Shown here in pieces: positions 1-21,130 of a stretch of DNA of 64,000 nucleotides (within the stretch, counting starts at the first letter, position 1; each line of letters begins with the position of its first letter). Position numbers and translations under genes: made by a program. The DNA lies in assembly GCA_949152475.1 (NCBI GenBank), contig OX424564.1, positions 34,780,165 to 34,844,164 of the forward strand, given 5' to 3'. A model generated the notes under the pieces. The model was given only the letters and a program-made list of their open reading frames with translations, had not been told where the DNA came from and ran no database searches. Origin of the DNA: Terebella lapidaria. Lineage: Eukaryota > Annelida > Polychaeta > Terebellida > Terebellidae.

Positions 1-9149
<9,149 letters not shown>

Positions 9150-9271
9150 TCTCTTTGAAAATCCAGTACAATCCTGAGCGATGCTGGGTTCATACACGAA
9201 AATGTTTCTTCACTAGAATTGTTGGGGGAAGCCCTTTGTTAGTCTGTCAGAACGAGGCTGTCGTGAATCTC

Positions 9272-9279
9272 TGACGTCA
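9272..9279. promoter_or_regulatory. CRE-like palindrome upstream of CEP89
   Basis: A perfect TGACGTCA octamer lies about 120 bp upstream of the CEP89 start codon. This is the CREB/ATF consensus site. Its position suits a proximal promoter, but there is no other support. Confidence 0.25.
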
Positions 9280-10457
9280 TAAACTTGCGCCAGTATGATT
9301 ACTGTATGATTTATCCTATCATAACGTCCACATTCTGCCTCTAATCACAGCATATTTCAGGATTCAATTCAATTTCAATTCAATTCAATATCATTTATTT
9401 CATCATCAACAATACATGAATATTCAAACATGCAAATACTGATGAGAATGATGAAAAGGAGAAAGAAAAGAAGCTGAAGCTTATGGAATTCGCTCCCCTG
9501 AAATACTTGCTAGGCTTAACACAAATGTGCATTACTAAAAAGAAAAGAAAAAGAAAAGAAAGAGAAAAAGAACAGAATTGAAAAACGAAGTGACTTATAT
9601 TATTATAAAACATTAAGAAAAATGTAATAATAAATAAAAAAAATAAAAAAATAAATAAATGGTCGGTGTGTGTTGATACAATTGAGCAATATTATCACAA
9701 ATCAAATATTTCGGCCAATACTACATATAAGATAATATATATATTTCTGTTTGACAGCTTTTTTGAATTCATTTAGCGATTGAGCAATTTTTATGCTGGT
9801 CTCAAGATTACTCCACAACTTTACACCACTTATACTAATAGCTCTCGATCTCAACTTGGTTTTACAAAAGTTGACATTGAAATTATTATTTCCACTAGAC
9901 TTAGTTTGGTACTTATGTACATTTTGGGTTTCAGTGAATAACCTGTTAACATTTGCAGGTAAAGTATTATTATTAGCACGATATACATAATAACTAAAAC
10001 ATTTAGCTTGACAATATCAACAAATTTGAGACATTTGTATTGGACGAATAGTGGGTCTGTGTGAGCTCTATAAGTTCCTTTAGCGACAATTCTAACAGCT
10101 CGTTTCTGTTACAATATTAACTTTTTTTGGATTTGATTAAATCATAAACATTTCACCATATCTCACATGCATAGTTCAGATATGGTAATACTAAAGTATA
10201 AAGTGTGTATAAAGTATAAAGTGTACACAGTTGATTGATCAACTATATGATTAACTTTATACAATTTAGAAATATTTTTTAGAAACATTTCTACATACTG
10301 CATTTATTTGGTTCTTCCATGATGGATCTTCATCTACCATGACACCCAGAAACTTAGTAACATGTACTCTATCAATTTTATTGTTATCAATATACAACAT
10401 TGATTTGCTTTTTTATATACTTTATTTTCACTGTTACCAAACAACATATAGTTTGTT

Positions 10458-10713
10458 TTATTAGTTATTATTATTATCATTATTATTTATTTATTGCCTC
10501 TAACAAAGTGAAGAGTAAAAAGAAAACATGATGACAAATTAAAATGGTGACAACAACAGATTCAATAAATATGAATCATAAAAACTGATGAAAAGGACTT
10601 GTTTGATACTGTCAACGAGTCCGCTGTCAGAGTTCTGTCTCACAGATCTCTTCACCTGCTTGGAAAAAGAATCATGTACACATACTTTGTGGATCCGACA
10701 CCACAAGAAATTA
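10458..10713 (-). mobile_element. short 3'-LINE/SINE-like insert nested in LINE A
   Basis: The LINE A reverse-transcriptase frame reads up to a KLSLNTN-like segment near 10715 and resumes with KTNYMLFG near 10457. The roughly 255 bp between does not fit the protein. It ends in an AATAAT-type tail on the minus strand, and TTAGT(T/A) flanks both sides as a possible short target duplication. It looks like a truncated retroposon. Confidence 0.5.
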
Positions 10714-11534
10714 GTATTTAATGATAACTTTATTGACTTTAAATCAATCACCTAATTTTTGTAGATCCATATTCATAGTTCGCACGACATTTTCAGGGTT
10801 CTTTCCCAAGTAGAAAGCATTAGTATCATCTGCAAACAGTATGGATTTCAATCTAATTGATACCAGAGCCATATCATTTATGTATAAAAGATAGGTTCCA
10901 ATATTGACCCTTGTGGGACTCCACATACTACCGGTATTTGTCTTTTTACAGAATTAACACCATCAATAACAACATACTAGTTTCTTTGATTCAGATAACT
11001 TTTTACCCAGTCAAAAGCGACTCCCCTGATACCATAATGATATATTTTTTTTCAGTAGAATTGTGTGATCTATGATGTCAAAAGCCTTTTTAAGGTCAAT
11101 AAACACTCCAACAGTTAAATAGTTCTTGTCATTATTTTCTGTAATTTGCTCAAACAGTTCCATCAAAGCAAGTGATGTTGACCGTTTTTTTTTCTGAATC
11201 CAAACTGACTTTCATATAGGATATTGTTTGATTCAAGAAATGTAATTAATCTTTTAAAATACAGTTTTTCAAGAACTTGGGAGAACTGAGGTAAAACAGA
11301 CACCGGGCGATAGTTTGAAACTTGTTTTGAGTTAACACTTTTGAATATAGGAATAACTTTGGCAGTTTTCATGTCTTCAGGAAATATACCATACTGTAAA
11401 GAAATGTTGGATATATATGAGTTAATGGTTGAACAGTTTCAGAGATAGTTCTTTTCACAATGGTCATACTTATTTTGTCACTTCCGCATGAAGACTTGTT
11501 TTCAAAAATTTGAGACAATATTAAGTATGTCACT

Positions 11535-14500
11535 ATTACGATAGTGGCCAAATGAGGTTTTGTAGGTCCGACCCCTACCTGAGGTATAACAAAACACACC
11601 TTACATCACTTTCTTCAGAATTGTATCAGCTTTACGAAAAATATGGGTGTGGTAAAAAAAAATCTGTTTTTTTCATGGTGAAAAATCCCCGTTTCCATGG
11701 TACCCGTCAATACATTTTTCGCGATTTTTGCATACTCGAAATAAGGGGGTATACTTCGTAAATAGCATACTGTGTCAGTTTCATGTCACGGACCACTACA
11801 CGGCATATACCATTGGAAAGGTAATTGAAGTACCCATCCAGTGATGTCTTCATACTGCATATGTGTTGAATAATCATCCGTCTATGGCCAGTCAAATACA
11901 CTTTTCATCGACAACCCTGAACAAATTCGCCGAATCCCCCATGTAGTACATGGAATGAATTTGTCCCCTGTGAACCCCTGAAATTCTACAGTTACTGATA
12001 TAAATTTATCCCATAAGGCCTACTTGATGGAAAAAACTATGTTACTGGTAAATATATAGGGATAAACTTCAATGTTGACATTCTTTGAAAGCGAGTTCCT
12101 CTAAACACATCTTTCGCGATCTACGTGTACTCAAAATAAGAGGGTATACTTGGTAAATAGCCCACTGTGTTAGTTCCACAGATCAATACATGTTATATAC
12201 AATTAGCACGGGAAATAAATGACCGATCCAGTGATGTCTTCAGTTTCCATACTTCTTGAATATATATCTGTTTATGGCCAGTTGAATAAATTTTTCATAG
12301 GCAACTCTGAACAAACTCAACGAATGAAGAAAAAGATGTTACCAGTAAATATATAAGAATAAACTCCATTGCTGACACTCTTTGAAAACGGGTTCCCCTA
12401 AACACACCTTTTGGGGTTATACTTGGGAAATATCCTACTGTGTCGATTCCTTGGCACCAACCGGTACATGTTATAAATTGAAGTACCTATCTAGTGATGT
12501 TTTCATAATCCAGTCTGTCTGGAATATTTATCCGTTTATGGTCTGTCAAATGACTAAATTACCGACAGTTTTAACAAAATCCCTTGGATCCGTAAGGTGA
12601 TTAGACTGAGTTCAACCCACTGACTTGTCCATTTCTTCTCTCGATCTGATAGAGTATCGGTCATTTGGTTCTTCTAGATAGAACAAAACAATTCGAATGA
12701 AGATGATATGATATATGCTATCTATTCACAAACAGGTTAATGTGCGTGATTTCAGTGAAAATCATGCAATTTTCCTACTCCTGATACAAACAGCTATGAT
12801 TAGTTGCTAACTTGTACCTATGTGGAACTGAATATGTTTATTGTCATGCATTGTAATACACAAATAAATAAGAATTTAACAAGAAGATGTATTTTTTAGT
12901 GTCATGAATTTCAAACGAAATGACAACATTGACAGCGTACTCTCTAGTTTAAATACACTCATGATAATGCCCAGGTTGGTTACAATTGCATAACATATAG
13001 TATGCTCATGCACTACAATCCATTTGTAGACTTGCAAGCTGAACGATACCCAGGATGCCTAATCATCATCGCCATAGCTGAATTTTCCAGCATTCACTGC
13101 CATCCTCTGCTGAAACATCCTGCCCTCTTGTATCAATATAGGCATGCTTGATGTGTTGATGCAGTACTTAAGAGTAGGCTAACTGAGGTTCATTAAGTGT
13201 TTGATATCCCACATCTTTCCTTCAATACATGTACCCAGGTAAACGTAAACTGTTCATGTGATAGCCCATTCTATACCAAGTTTGGACAACACATGCTGTA
13301 ATGCTGGCTTCTTCTCACTGTATGTGACGTCATGTAAGACACTCACAGCAGTACCTGACTGTTCGCCCCAACCATTTGCCACGTCTAGGGTGTGCATCAA
13401 CTACTTTTGGTTGTTTGTGAATTTAATTTGAGTTGCACTTACATATGTATCAGACATGGGGTCAAGTACAGCTGTACTTGTACTTGGTTGTACTTAAGTA
13501 CTGGCTTCCGAGTACTTGTACTTGGGTAAATTTTTGGACCTGTACTTGTACTTGTACTTGATCAAAATGTACTTGAAAATATCAAATACTTTTTCAAGTA
13601 CTTCCAAGTACATCAATCAAATGCTAGCAATGATATTTTTTGTTTTTGCAAGCTCGATTCAGACATCAGAGACACCATCCATTTCACTGAATAACTTTTC
13701 CAGCACAAATAATATTGATTAGAAAAAAAAAACTGCAAGAGATAACAGGAAATCAGGTGCTCACTATTCAAACATACATATGTAACAGTTGAATTTAGAA
13801 ATCTTGCAAATATCTTCAAAGGCTTGTTTGATCCTTTGATCCACTCACCATATAAGTAAGTTCTGAAGCAACCAGATTATCAACTTTCTAGGCCGGCCAA
13901 GCTTGATCTTTTCCCTCGGCTAATCAATAATATGACCATCAAAGACAGGGTGAATTGTGTAACTGGGTGTATCTGCTATGACCGATTGTCACCTCCCTCC
14001 TCCTCCCCTGGTCCTCACTGCCCCCTCAGTTATTGCAATTGTGTTTGGCTTAATCTGTGGTACTCAGATGTCAAAGTCTATTGTCCGGTTAATTGCTCTT
14101 GATCTTTCCTGCGGGGGGGAAAATGATTGTAATAATCCCGCCCGGGGGTAGTTCTCATCAAATGGGGCACTTTATCAGATACAAGTATAAAAAAAAGTTG
14201 TTCTTGAGGTTTATCATTTAGTCTGAAAATCCCTGTTGCGGATACACAACACGATATTGACCATGGCGTCTGTGTATAAACACTTTGTTTTACCAATTCA
14301 ATTTGTTGTTCATTTTGTTCAGAGTACTTGTACTTGTACTTGTACATGGTCTCAAAGTACTTGAAGTACTTAAGTACATTTTTTTCAAACTGAGTACTTG
14401 TACTTGTACTTGGATACTCATGTTGTACTTGTACTTGTACTTGAAGAAATGTACTTGACCCCATGTCTGATATGTATCCTATGGGAAACCGCATCACATC

Positions 14501-15495
14501 ATTAACAAGCAACCATACACGTACACACTGCTGGAGTAAATATGTGGGAATCCTGGTGGAGCTGTATCCTTATACATTTACCGGTAACGTATTCTTCTCC
14601 ATTCAGTAAGCCTCACGAAATAAAATTACATCAATGGCTGGAGGATTTCAGGGGTTTACATGGGATAAACGCATCCCATATACTACATGGGGGATTTGGG
14701 GAAATTGTTCAGAGTTGTCGATGAAATGTTCGTTTGACTGGCCATAGACAGATAATTATTCAACACATATATGCAATGCGAAGACATCACAGGATAGGTA
14801 CTTCAATTACCTTCCCAACGGTATATAGTGCGTAGAGATCAGTGCCATAAAACTGACACAGTAGGCTATTTACCAAGTATACCCCTTATTTTGAGAATAC
14901 GTGAATCACGAAAGACGTGTTCAGGGGAACTCGTTTTCAAAGTATGTCAACTATGGAGTTTAGCCCTATATATTTACCGGTAACATATTTTTTTCAATTC
15001 AGTAGGCCTAATAGGATAAAACTATATCAGTGGCTGGAGACATTCAGGGGTTCACAGGGGATAAACTCATCCCATGTACCACATGGAGGATTGGGGGACT
15101 TGGTTCAGAGTTGTCGATGAAAAGTTTATTTGACTGGCCATAGACGGATGATTATTCAACGTAAATGCAATCTGAAGCCATCAATGGATAGGTACTTCAA
15201 TTACCTTTCCATTGGTTTATACCACGTAGTGATCCGTGCTATGAAACTGACACAGTAGGCTATTTACGAAGTATACCCCCTTATTTCGAGTATGCGAAAA
15301 TCGCGAAAAATGTATAGACGGGTACCACGGAATAGGGTATTTTTCACAATAAAAAAACAGATTTTTTTTTTACCACACCCATATTTTTCGGAAAGCTGAT
15401 ACAATTTTGAAAAAGATGATGTAGGGCGTGTTTTGTTATACCTCGGGTAGTGGTAACTCCTATTTCTAAGCCTCTTTTCCAGAATGGCCACCACC
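11535..15495. mobile_element. large inverted-repeat (foldback-like) element with tandem-unit arms
   Basis: The left arm (about 11550-12600) and right arm (about 14545-15485) are imperfect reverse complements. For example 11690-11910 pairs with 15115-15320, and 11575-11690 with 15330-15455. Each arm is built from two to three diverged copies of a 290-400 bp unit with recurring blocks (GGGGTATACTT, TATGGCCAGT, AGTGATGTCTTCA). A GTGGCCA near each outer end marks probable termini. The interior carries a hAT-type MITE and unrecognised DNA. No transposase is visible. Confidence 0.6.
13451..14469. mobile_element. hAT-type non-autonomous element with perfect 8-bp target duplication
   Basis: The identical 20-bp terminal inverted repeat CAGACATGGGGTCAAGTACA bounds 1,019 bp. 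The flanks are ATATGTAT on both sides (13443-13450 and 14470-14477), the 8-bp duplication typical of hAT transposition. Both subterminal regions are dense in GTACTT/TACTTG repeats in inverted orientation, usual for hAT transposase-binding regions. No transposase is encoded; minus-strand open frames here are translations of the repeats. Confidence 0.88.
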
Positions 15496-16240
15496 CTATA
15501 ACTGTACATGGGTTCAAGAACAGACTGTTCACATTGGTCTGACCTCAGTAATTAGAGAAATGTTTGTCGGGACATTTTGTAATATTTTTGGCAAGGAATG
15601 GCCCAATATTTGTAATTAGTTTACAATGACAAAACTAGGTGAGTGTGTTTTCCAGCACGCGGGAAAGATCGAGTTTGAACTGGCGGAAGAATACAAGAGA
15701 GCACGTGACCTGAGGACAAGCCTCATTGAATAGAGCAGAAAATGTGTTCATAAATTTAGTAGAAGCTTGACTAGCATCACTAGTAGAATAGATCTTAGAC
15801 ATACAGTGCGACTGAGCATACCTTTTCAATTTGCTAGGCTGTTATCAGTTATTTTCTTTTTCCAAATTGTTTTCCTGAAATTTGATTTAGTTCTTAATTT
15901 CGAATCATTTTCATACCCTGCTATACAATATATTGGAAAAGTATATTAAAATCCCATTGTTGATTTTCACATTGATTTCATTTGTGAATATATTATCAAT
16001 TAATGTACTCGTAGTACATGTCACCCGAGTTGGGACATTGATTAGTGGATGAAATCCAAAACTGAATAAATGACTCACAAAATCCTGGCTTTTCTTATGT
16101 TCATCATATTCCAATAAACCAATATTGAAATCTCAAGCAATATATGTTGTTCTACATTTACAGTATTCCATAAATTCTTGCATATATTCAACAAATATAT
16201 CAATTGAAGAATTTGGTGTTCTGTATATACACCCTATTCA

Positions 16241-17450
16241 CGCAGCGCTTACATATCCATTCCCATACACCATACTGTATAAAATATGAGATATATGTAG
16301 TAGATTGCCAACATTTTAAATCTTCGAGACATTATAAATCTGAAATTTGGTGACAAAATATGGTTTTGTGCCGAATGGAAACAAACAAAATTTCAAATTG
16401 CTTTAACAATTCTAATAGTCAGGAGGATATTTCACACAGGGTGGAAACGCAGTAGAGCCTTTTTCTGTCGATTGGAAAGGCTTCATAATGGTCTAAGACA
16501 ACTTTTTACAGAAGGTGTGTAAAATTTTCTCCTGGGCTAACTTTTGTATGGCCTTTTTCAAAATGGCCGACATTGGAAATTTGGTATTTAAGGAAAAAAT
16601 CAAAACTATCCACCTGGCATGATGCTTTCGGTCTAATAAGGTGAAATTATATGGAGATATATTATTCATAACAATACTAATAATACCGATTCAAACGCCC
16701 CGAAAATGGAAAAAAATCCAAGATGGCCGCCAAATTCTCGCCATTTTTACACAAATGCTCATAACTTCCTGCCAAATTGGGATAGGAAGCCAATTTTGGT
16801 GTCTAACTCTGGATTATGGGATATGATGATTTCAAGTATATAACCAGTTTTGTGATTGGATGGTTTGAAGCTGCTCAGAATCCAATATGGCTGTCAAATT
16901 TTACCCCGATTTCGCAAATAAGCACCAATAACCGTTATATCAAAATAACAAGACAACTCTGGTGGCCAGTCCTGAGCTTTGGGTATGAGAGTGCTACTTG
17001 AAGAAATAATCTTGTGTGTCTTTTCAAGCGTTTCAAGGCCTAACATCTCCATACACCTCACAGATGACCGCAAATGCTATTTGGTCTCACTGTTTGTAGG
17101 TTACCGGACCTTTGGTCTGATAAGATACTGGCATGGCGTTGCGTACGTCGTCCTTCGTCCATCCACATTTTTATCTTCAAAATTTACAATCGAATCCTTC
17201 TGAAATTTTGCACAAAAATACCTAAAAATACTTCCAGCAAAGGGTTTTGTAATTTTTTTCTATATTCGCATGTTTTCCAAATGGCGGCCACTTTCGACGA
17301 AAAATACCTAATTTTGGACATTGGCGGCTTTCTTCTCGAAATCTAATCAATAACATTTTTTCTTATCGATGCATAACACTCCATATATCCCTGTGATGTG
17401 TATATGCTCCGTATATTCATATGTTCATATAGCATCAATGATATGTAATA
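16241..17450. other. repeat-rich DNA with AAGATGGCCGCC-type blocks, no gene
   Basis: Blocks such as AAAATGGCCGACATT (near 16560), AAGATGGCCGCCAAATT (near 16720) and AAATGGCGGCCAC (near 17280) recur with surrounding similarity. The same phrase occurs in the palindromic element at 48370-50342. I see no protein-coding signal. Confidence 0.45.
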
Positions 17451-17645
17451 TTGCTATAACCTTGAATTCGACTTTTGACCTCATATCAAGGTCAAAGGAA
17501 GAAATGGCTACTATCTCGTTTCTTATTGACTTTACAGCTTGGGAACCAATTGTGGACATGTAGAAAATGATATACACCGAACATTCTGATGACCTTAAAT
17601 TTGACTTTGACCTCATTCTCAAAATCAGAGCACAAAATGGCCGAT
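17451..17645 (+). repeat. dispersed satellite with a period near 130 bp, block 1
   Basis: Units contain GACCTTGAATTTGACCT, a CAAGGTCA-type block, GCACAAAATGGC, ATATCTCGTTTATTATCGAC and CAATTGTGGACAT. About one and a half units occur before LINE B interrupts the array. Confidence 0.6.
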
Positions 17646-19330
17646 ATCTTTTGGAGTGAAATAATTGAAATTGTGAGGAAATTGAAACCCAAAGTTAGCA
17701 GTGGCCATGACGAAATATCCACTAAATTATTAAAGGAAACTTTGCATCTCATATTAACCCCACTGACCGTCCTAATTAACCAATCTTTGGAAACAGCAGT
17801 CCTTCCTGATCAGCTCAAAATTGCAAAAGTTATACCTATATACAAATCTTCGAATCAAGAGTTAATAAAAAAATTACAGACCTGTTAGTTTGCTACCTGC
17901 CATTTCCAAAATATATGAAAAAGTGATGTACAAGAAAATAATGAGTTTCATGAATACAGGTAAAAATAATATGTTTTACAAACATCAGTATGGGTTTCGT
18001 TCTGAACATTCGACCATTCATCCGATAATACATCTTTTAAATAATTGTGCAGAAGCAGCAAACAGCACACCAACTAAATATACTTTATCTGTATTCTGTG
18101 ATTTGTCAAAGGCTTTTGATGTGATTAATCATGATATACTCCTCAGGAAACTTGATTTTTTATGGTATTAGAGGTATAGCAAATGATTGGATCCGCAGTT
18201 ACATGACAAATAGAAAACAGTATGTGGAATTTGGAAAAAACAAAATCCGATATAGGAAACATCACCTGCGGTGTACCACAAGGGTCGATACTCGGACCAC
18301 TTCTATACCTAATATATGTGAATGACATTCATCATTGTACATCATCTACCATTCTTTCCTTCGCTGATGACACCTCGCTTATTATAAGTGACTCGAATAT
18401 AAACAGCTTGGAGTCTAGTGCAAATACTGAAGTAAATAAATTGTTCAATTGGTTTTGTTCAAACCGACTATCCCTAAATGCAAAAAAACTAAATATATGA
18501 TTTTTCATAGTCCTCATACGAAATACGAAAGTTAAAGTAAAATTTTACTATACAGATAAATGGAGATTACTTAGAAAAAGTGGAAGAACATTTCAGAAAT
18601 AATAGCACAAAATTTTTGGGGATTTGTATGGATGAAAACTTGAGTTGGAAACACCATATATTACATGTTAAAAACAAAGTCTCAAAAGCTCTATCCATGA
18701 TAAAACAAGCGAAAAACTTATTATTAAATAAATGCTTAGAAACCCTCTATTACTCCATGATTCACCCCCATATCATATATGGGATACTAGCTTGGGGAAA
18801 CGCTACATCAACCCACATAAAAAACTTGATCACCACCCAAAAACGAACAAGTTATAGTTGTTCGTTATAAACAAAGCCAAATTTAACAGCCATACTGAAC
18901 CACTATTCAAGGGCTCTAGTATTCTAAAATTAACAGACCAGTATATATATAAGGTTATGTCATTTGTCAATGATTTATTCACTGGTAAATTCCCAGGTTC
19001 ATTTTCAAATTCATTCAAACTAAACAAGGCTATCAAATCAAACTGCAGTACATGCACTAGACAATCAAATGATTTATATGTACACCCAATAAAATCTAAT
19101 TTTGCTGGCAAATTGCCCCTTTACAACTTTCCAGTTATTTGGAATACATGGAATCCTGGCAACAATAGGCTGGAAACCATCTCATACACACAAAAAATCA
19201 TTTCAAGGAATCATTAAAAGGAATTTCCTGGCATCATGTACGCGAGTATTGTGACATGTGATAATCAATTTTGTAAAGCCTGTCATGGTAGCAATTAGCA
19301 TATGTTGTCATGCACCCCATGACAATTTTG
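17646..19330 (+). mobile_element. LINE B: 5'-truncated, frameshifted non-LTR retrotransposon
   Basis: Reverse-transcriptase motifs run in order on the plus strand: KVSSGHDEIS (17690), LKIAKVIPIYKS (17815), RPVSLLPAISKIYEK (17883), YGFRSEHST (17990), DLSKAFD (18102), GVPQGSILGPLLYLIYVNDI (18270), FADDTSL (18360), NRLSLNAKK (18462), FLGICMDENLSWKHH (18617), and a C-terminal domain to about 19215. These place it near the jockey/CR1 group. At least three frameshifts break the frame (near 17880, 18175-18270 and 18500). The endonuclease is absent, as in a 5'-truncated insertion. Confidence 0.8.
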
Positions 19331-19890
19331 TTTGAATCAACCTACATCTTTTGATTTTGTTTATCGTGTAAATCATAATTTGTTTCTATCACGCAAATTA
19401 AAATGGATAACTGGTGTTTGTATTGTTGTTTTCAATGTCCCGATCTCCATTATGGGAGAATATATGCGGCAATGGTATTACCGACCCATGAGGATCGATA
19501 AACTATTGTCATGGTTTTTCGTCCGTCGTCGTCGGTGTCGTCGTCGGTGTAGTCGTCCGCACTTTCTGTTAACACTTTTTATCTTTTTCTTTTTTTTCGG
19601 GCTGATTACATTTTGCCATAAATTTGTGTGAATATGTGTTGGGTCAATACCCCCAGATGTTTTTATTACTATTTTTTTTATTGAAAGTTCTGCAGTTTTG
19701 TCGGCCATTTATATGCCGAAATGGCTGTTTTTTGCATGTTCTTCAACTTTAAAAATTATTTTCTCAAAAACTGTCTGATCAATCGCAGTTTTGAGATTTT
19801 AGTTTCAAAATGTTCCCCTCACGTATCATTACAATATGCATAAGTTTTGATGTGGTCATATGAGAAATGAGTTGTGTTGAGTTTTCTCGT
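19331..19890. other. low-complexity CGTCGTC-rich repeat and flanks, no gene
   Basis: A GTCGTCGTCGGTGTCGTCGT stretch at about 19522-19555 is embedded in DNA resembling a dispersed repeat. There is no supported coding sequence. Confidence 0.4.
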
Positions 19891-20190
19891 GACCTTGAAT
19901 TTGGCCTTTGACCTCGTTTTCAGGATCAGAGCACAAAATGGCCAATATCCCGTTTATCATCGACTTACAGCTTAGGAATCAATTGTGGACATATGGGAAA
20001 TGATGTATTGAATGTTCTCATGACCTTGAATATGATCTTTGACCCCCATGTTCAGGGTCACAGCTCAAAATGGCGCATATCTCACTTATTATCTACTTGA
20101 CAGCTTAGAAATCATTTGTGGACATATAGGAAATGATATGTATGCTGAATATGCTTGTGACCTTGAAGTTAACTGACCATCGGTCCGATC
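19891..20190 (+). repeat. satellite with a period near 130 bp, block 2
   Basis: GACCTTGAA starts units at 19891, 20022 and 20159, a spacing of 131-137 bp. Each unit carries the CACAAAATGGCC/GCGCATATC and TTGTGGACATA blocks. Confidence 0.65.
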
Positions 20191-20712
20191 ACCTATTGGC
20201 TAGCCGGTAAGCTACATGGTCCCTTGGGCCTATGTTTTACAGAATGGGAGGCATTTAGGTATATCTTTTCATATGCCTTTTCGAGTCTATATATTGTCAT
20301 ATTATTACATTTTCGTTCCCCAACCTGGTAGTAGCAATAGATTATAGTGCCCCTCCCCAGTCTCCTGATCTTAGCCCGAGCGACAGAATTCACCTCTCCC
20401 GTCCTGTGTTACTTATGCATCACTTGTATTTCAAAAGTTCCAAATGGGTAGTTTTTGTAAATTTTAGTAATTGTAAATTTTATTCATAGAATTCAATCAA
20501 TAGATTAATATATTAAAAATATATAGGTTGAGTAATATTGAGAAATACCAGTCACTAAGTTTTGTATTAAATATATCTTGTGCACATTACAGGCCAGAAA
20601 GAAGACAGTACCATTTTGTACTATTTTTGGTCTGCCCAGTAATTTGTTATCTCCAACTTATGTACATGCTATTTGTGTAAAAATTTATTGTCAAAGTTGG
20701 GAAAATAAAGTC

Positions 20713-20747
20713 ATTCATTCATTCATTCATTCATTCATTCATTCATA
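20713..20747 (+). repeat. (ATTC)n microsatellite
   Basis: About eight consecutive ATTC units follow an AATAAAGTC stretch. This looks like the simple-repeat tail of a retroposon. Confidence 0.8.
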
Positions 20748-21130
20748 TCTTGCTTATTATCGTCTTTACAGCTTGGGAATCGATTGTGCACATAATCAAA
20801 TGATAAATATAGCTCTGACCTCATTTCCAATGTCACAGCCCAAAATGCCTAATATCTCGCATAATATCATCTTTACAGCATAGGACTCAATTGTGCACAT
20901 AAAGAGATTGATGTATGCCGAATATTTTGATGACCTAAATGTGACTTTTGAACTCACTTTCAATGTCATAGGACAAAATATCTTATATTTTTATTATTAT
21001 TGATATTACAGCTTAGCAATCAACAACTGTGGACATAAAGGGAAAGACATGTAAGCTGGAGATTCTGATGACCTTGGATTTGAACAGTGACCTTATTTTC
21101 AAGGTCACGGGACAAAACGGCTAACCTCTG
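20748..21130 (+). repeat. satellite with a period near 130 bp, block 3
   Basis: Three diverged units share the TTACAGCTTGGGAATC, TGTGCACAT/TGTGGACAT and TTTTCAAGGTCAC blocks of the earlier array. Confidence 0.6.

Larger units (their letters stand above)
9361..16240 (-). mobile_element. LINE A: decayed jockey/CR1-type non-LTR retrotransposon, split by insertions
   Basis: Fragments of one LINE read 5' to 3' on the minus strand. Endonuclease is at about 16235-15911 (VYRTPN, DFNIGLLEY, NVPTRVT, STLIDNIFTN), followed by a DASQASTKFMNTF segment near 15780. Reverse transcriptase follows at 11530-10300 (CGSDKIS, NYRPVSVLPQFSQVLEKLYF, GVPQGSI near 10915, FADDT near 10835, FLGVMVDEDPSW near 10350). 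The 3' tail ends in an AATTGAATTG repeat at about 9362-9392. Frameshifts and stops are frequent, so the copy is dead. An inverted-repeat element (about 11535-15495) separates endonuclease from reverse transcriptase, and part of the linker is missing. Joining the two halves into one element is an inference from orientation and order. Confidence 0.72.

Noticed and set aside
9395-9613. Hydrophobic minus-strand open frame (Phe/Ser-rich)
   Set aside because: It lies in the A/T- and purine-biased 3' untranslated tail of LINE A; the hydrophobicity follows from TTC/TCT-rich DNA.
14078-14512. 144-codon minus-strand open frame with YKYKYKY and STSTSTQ runs
   Set aside because: It is the translation of the GTACTT repeats at the right end of the hAT MITE and crosses the element's terminus.
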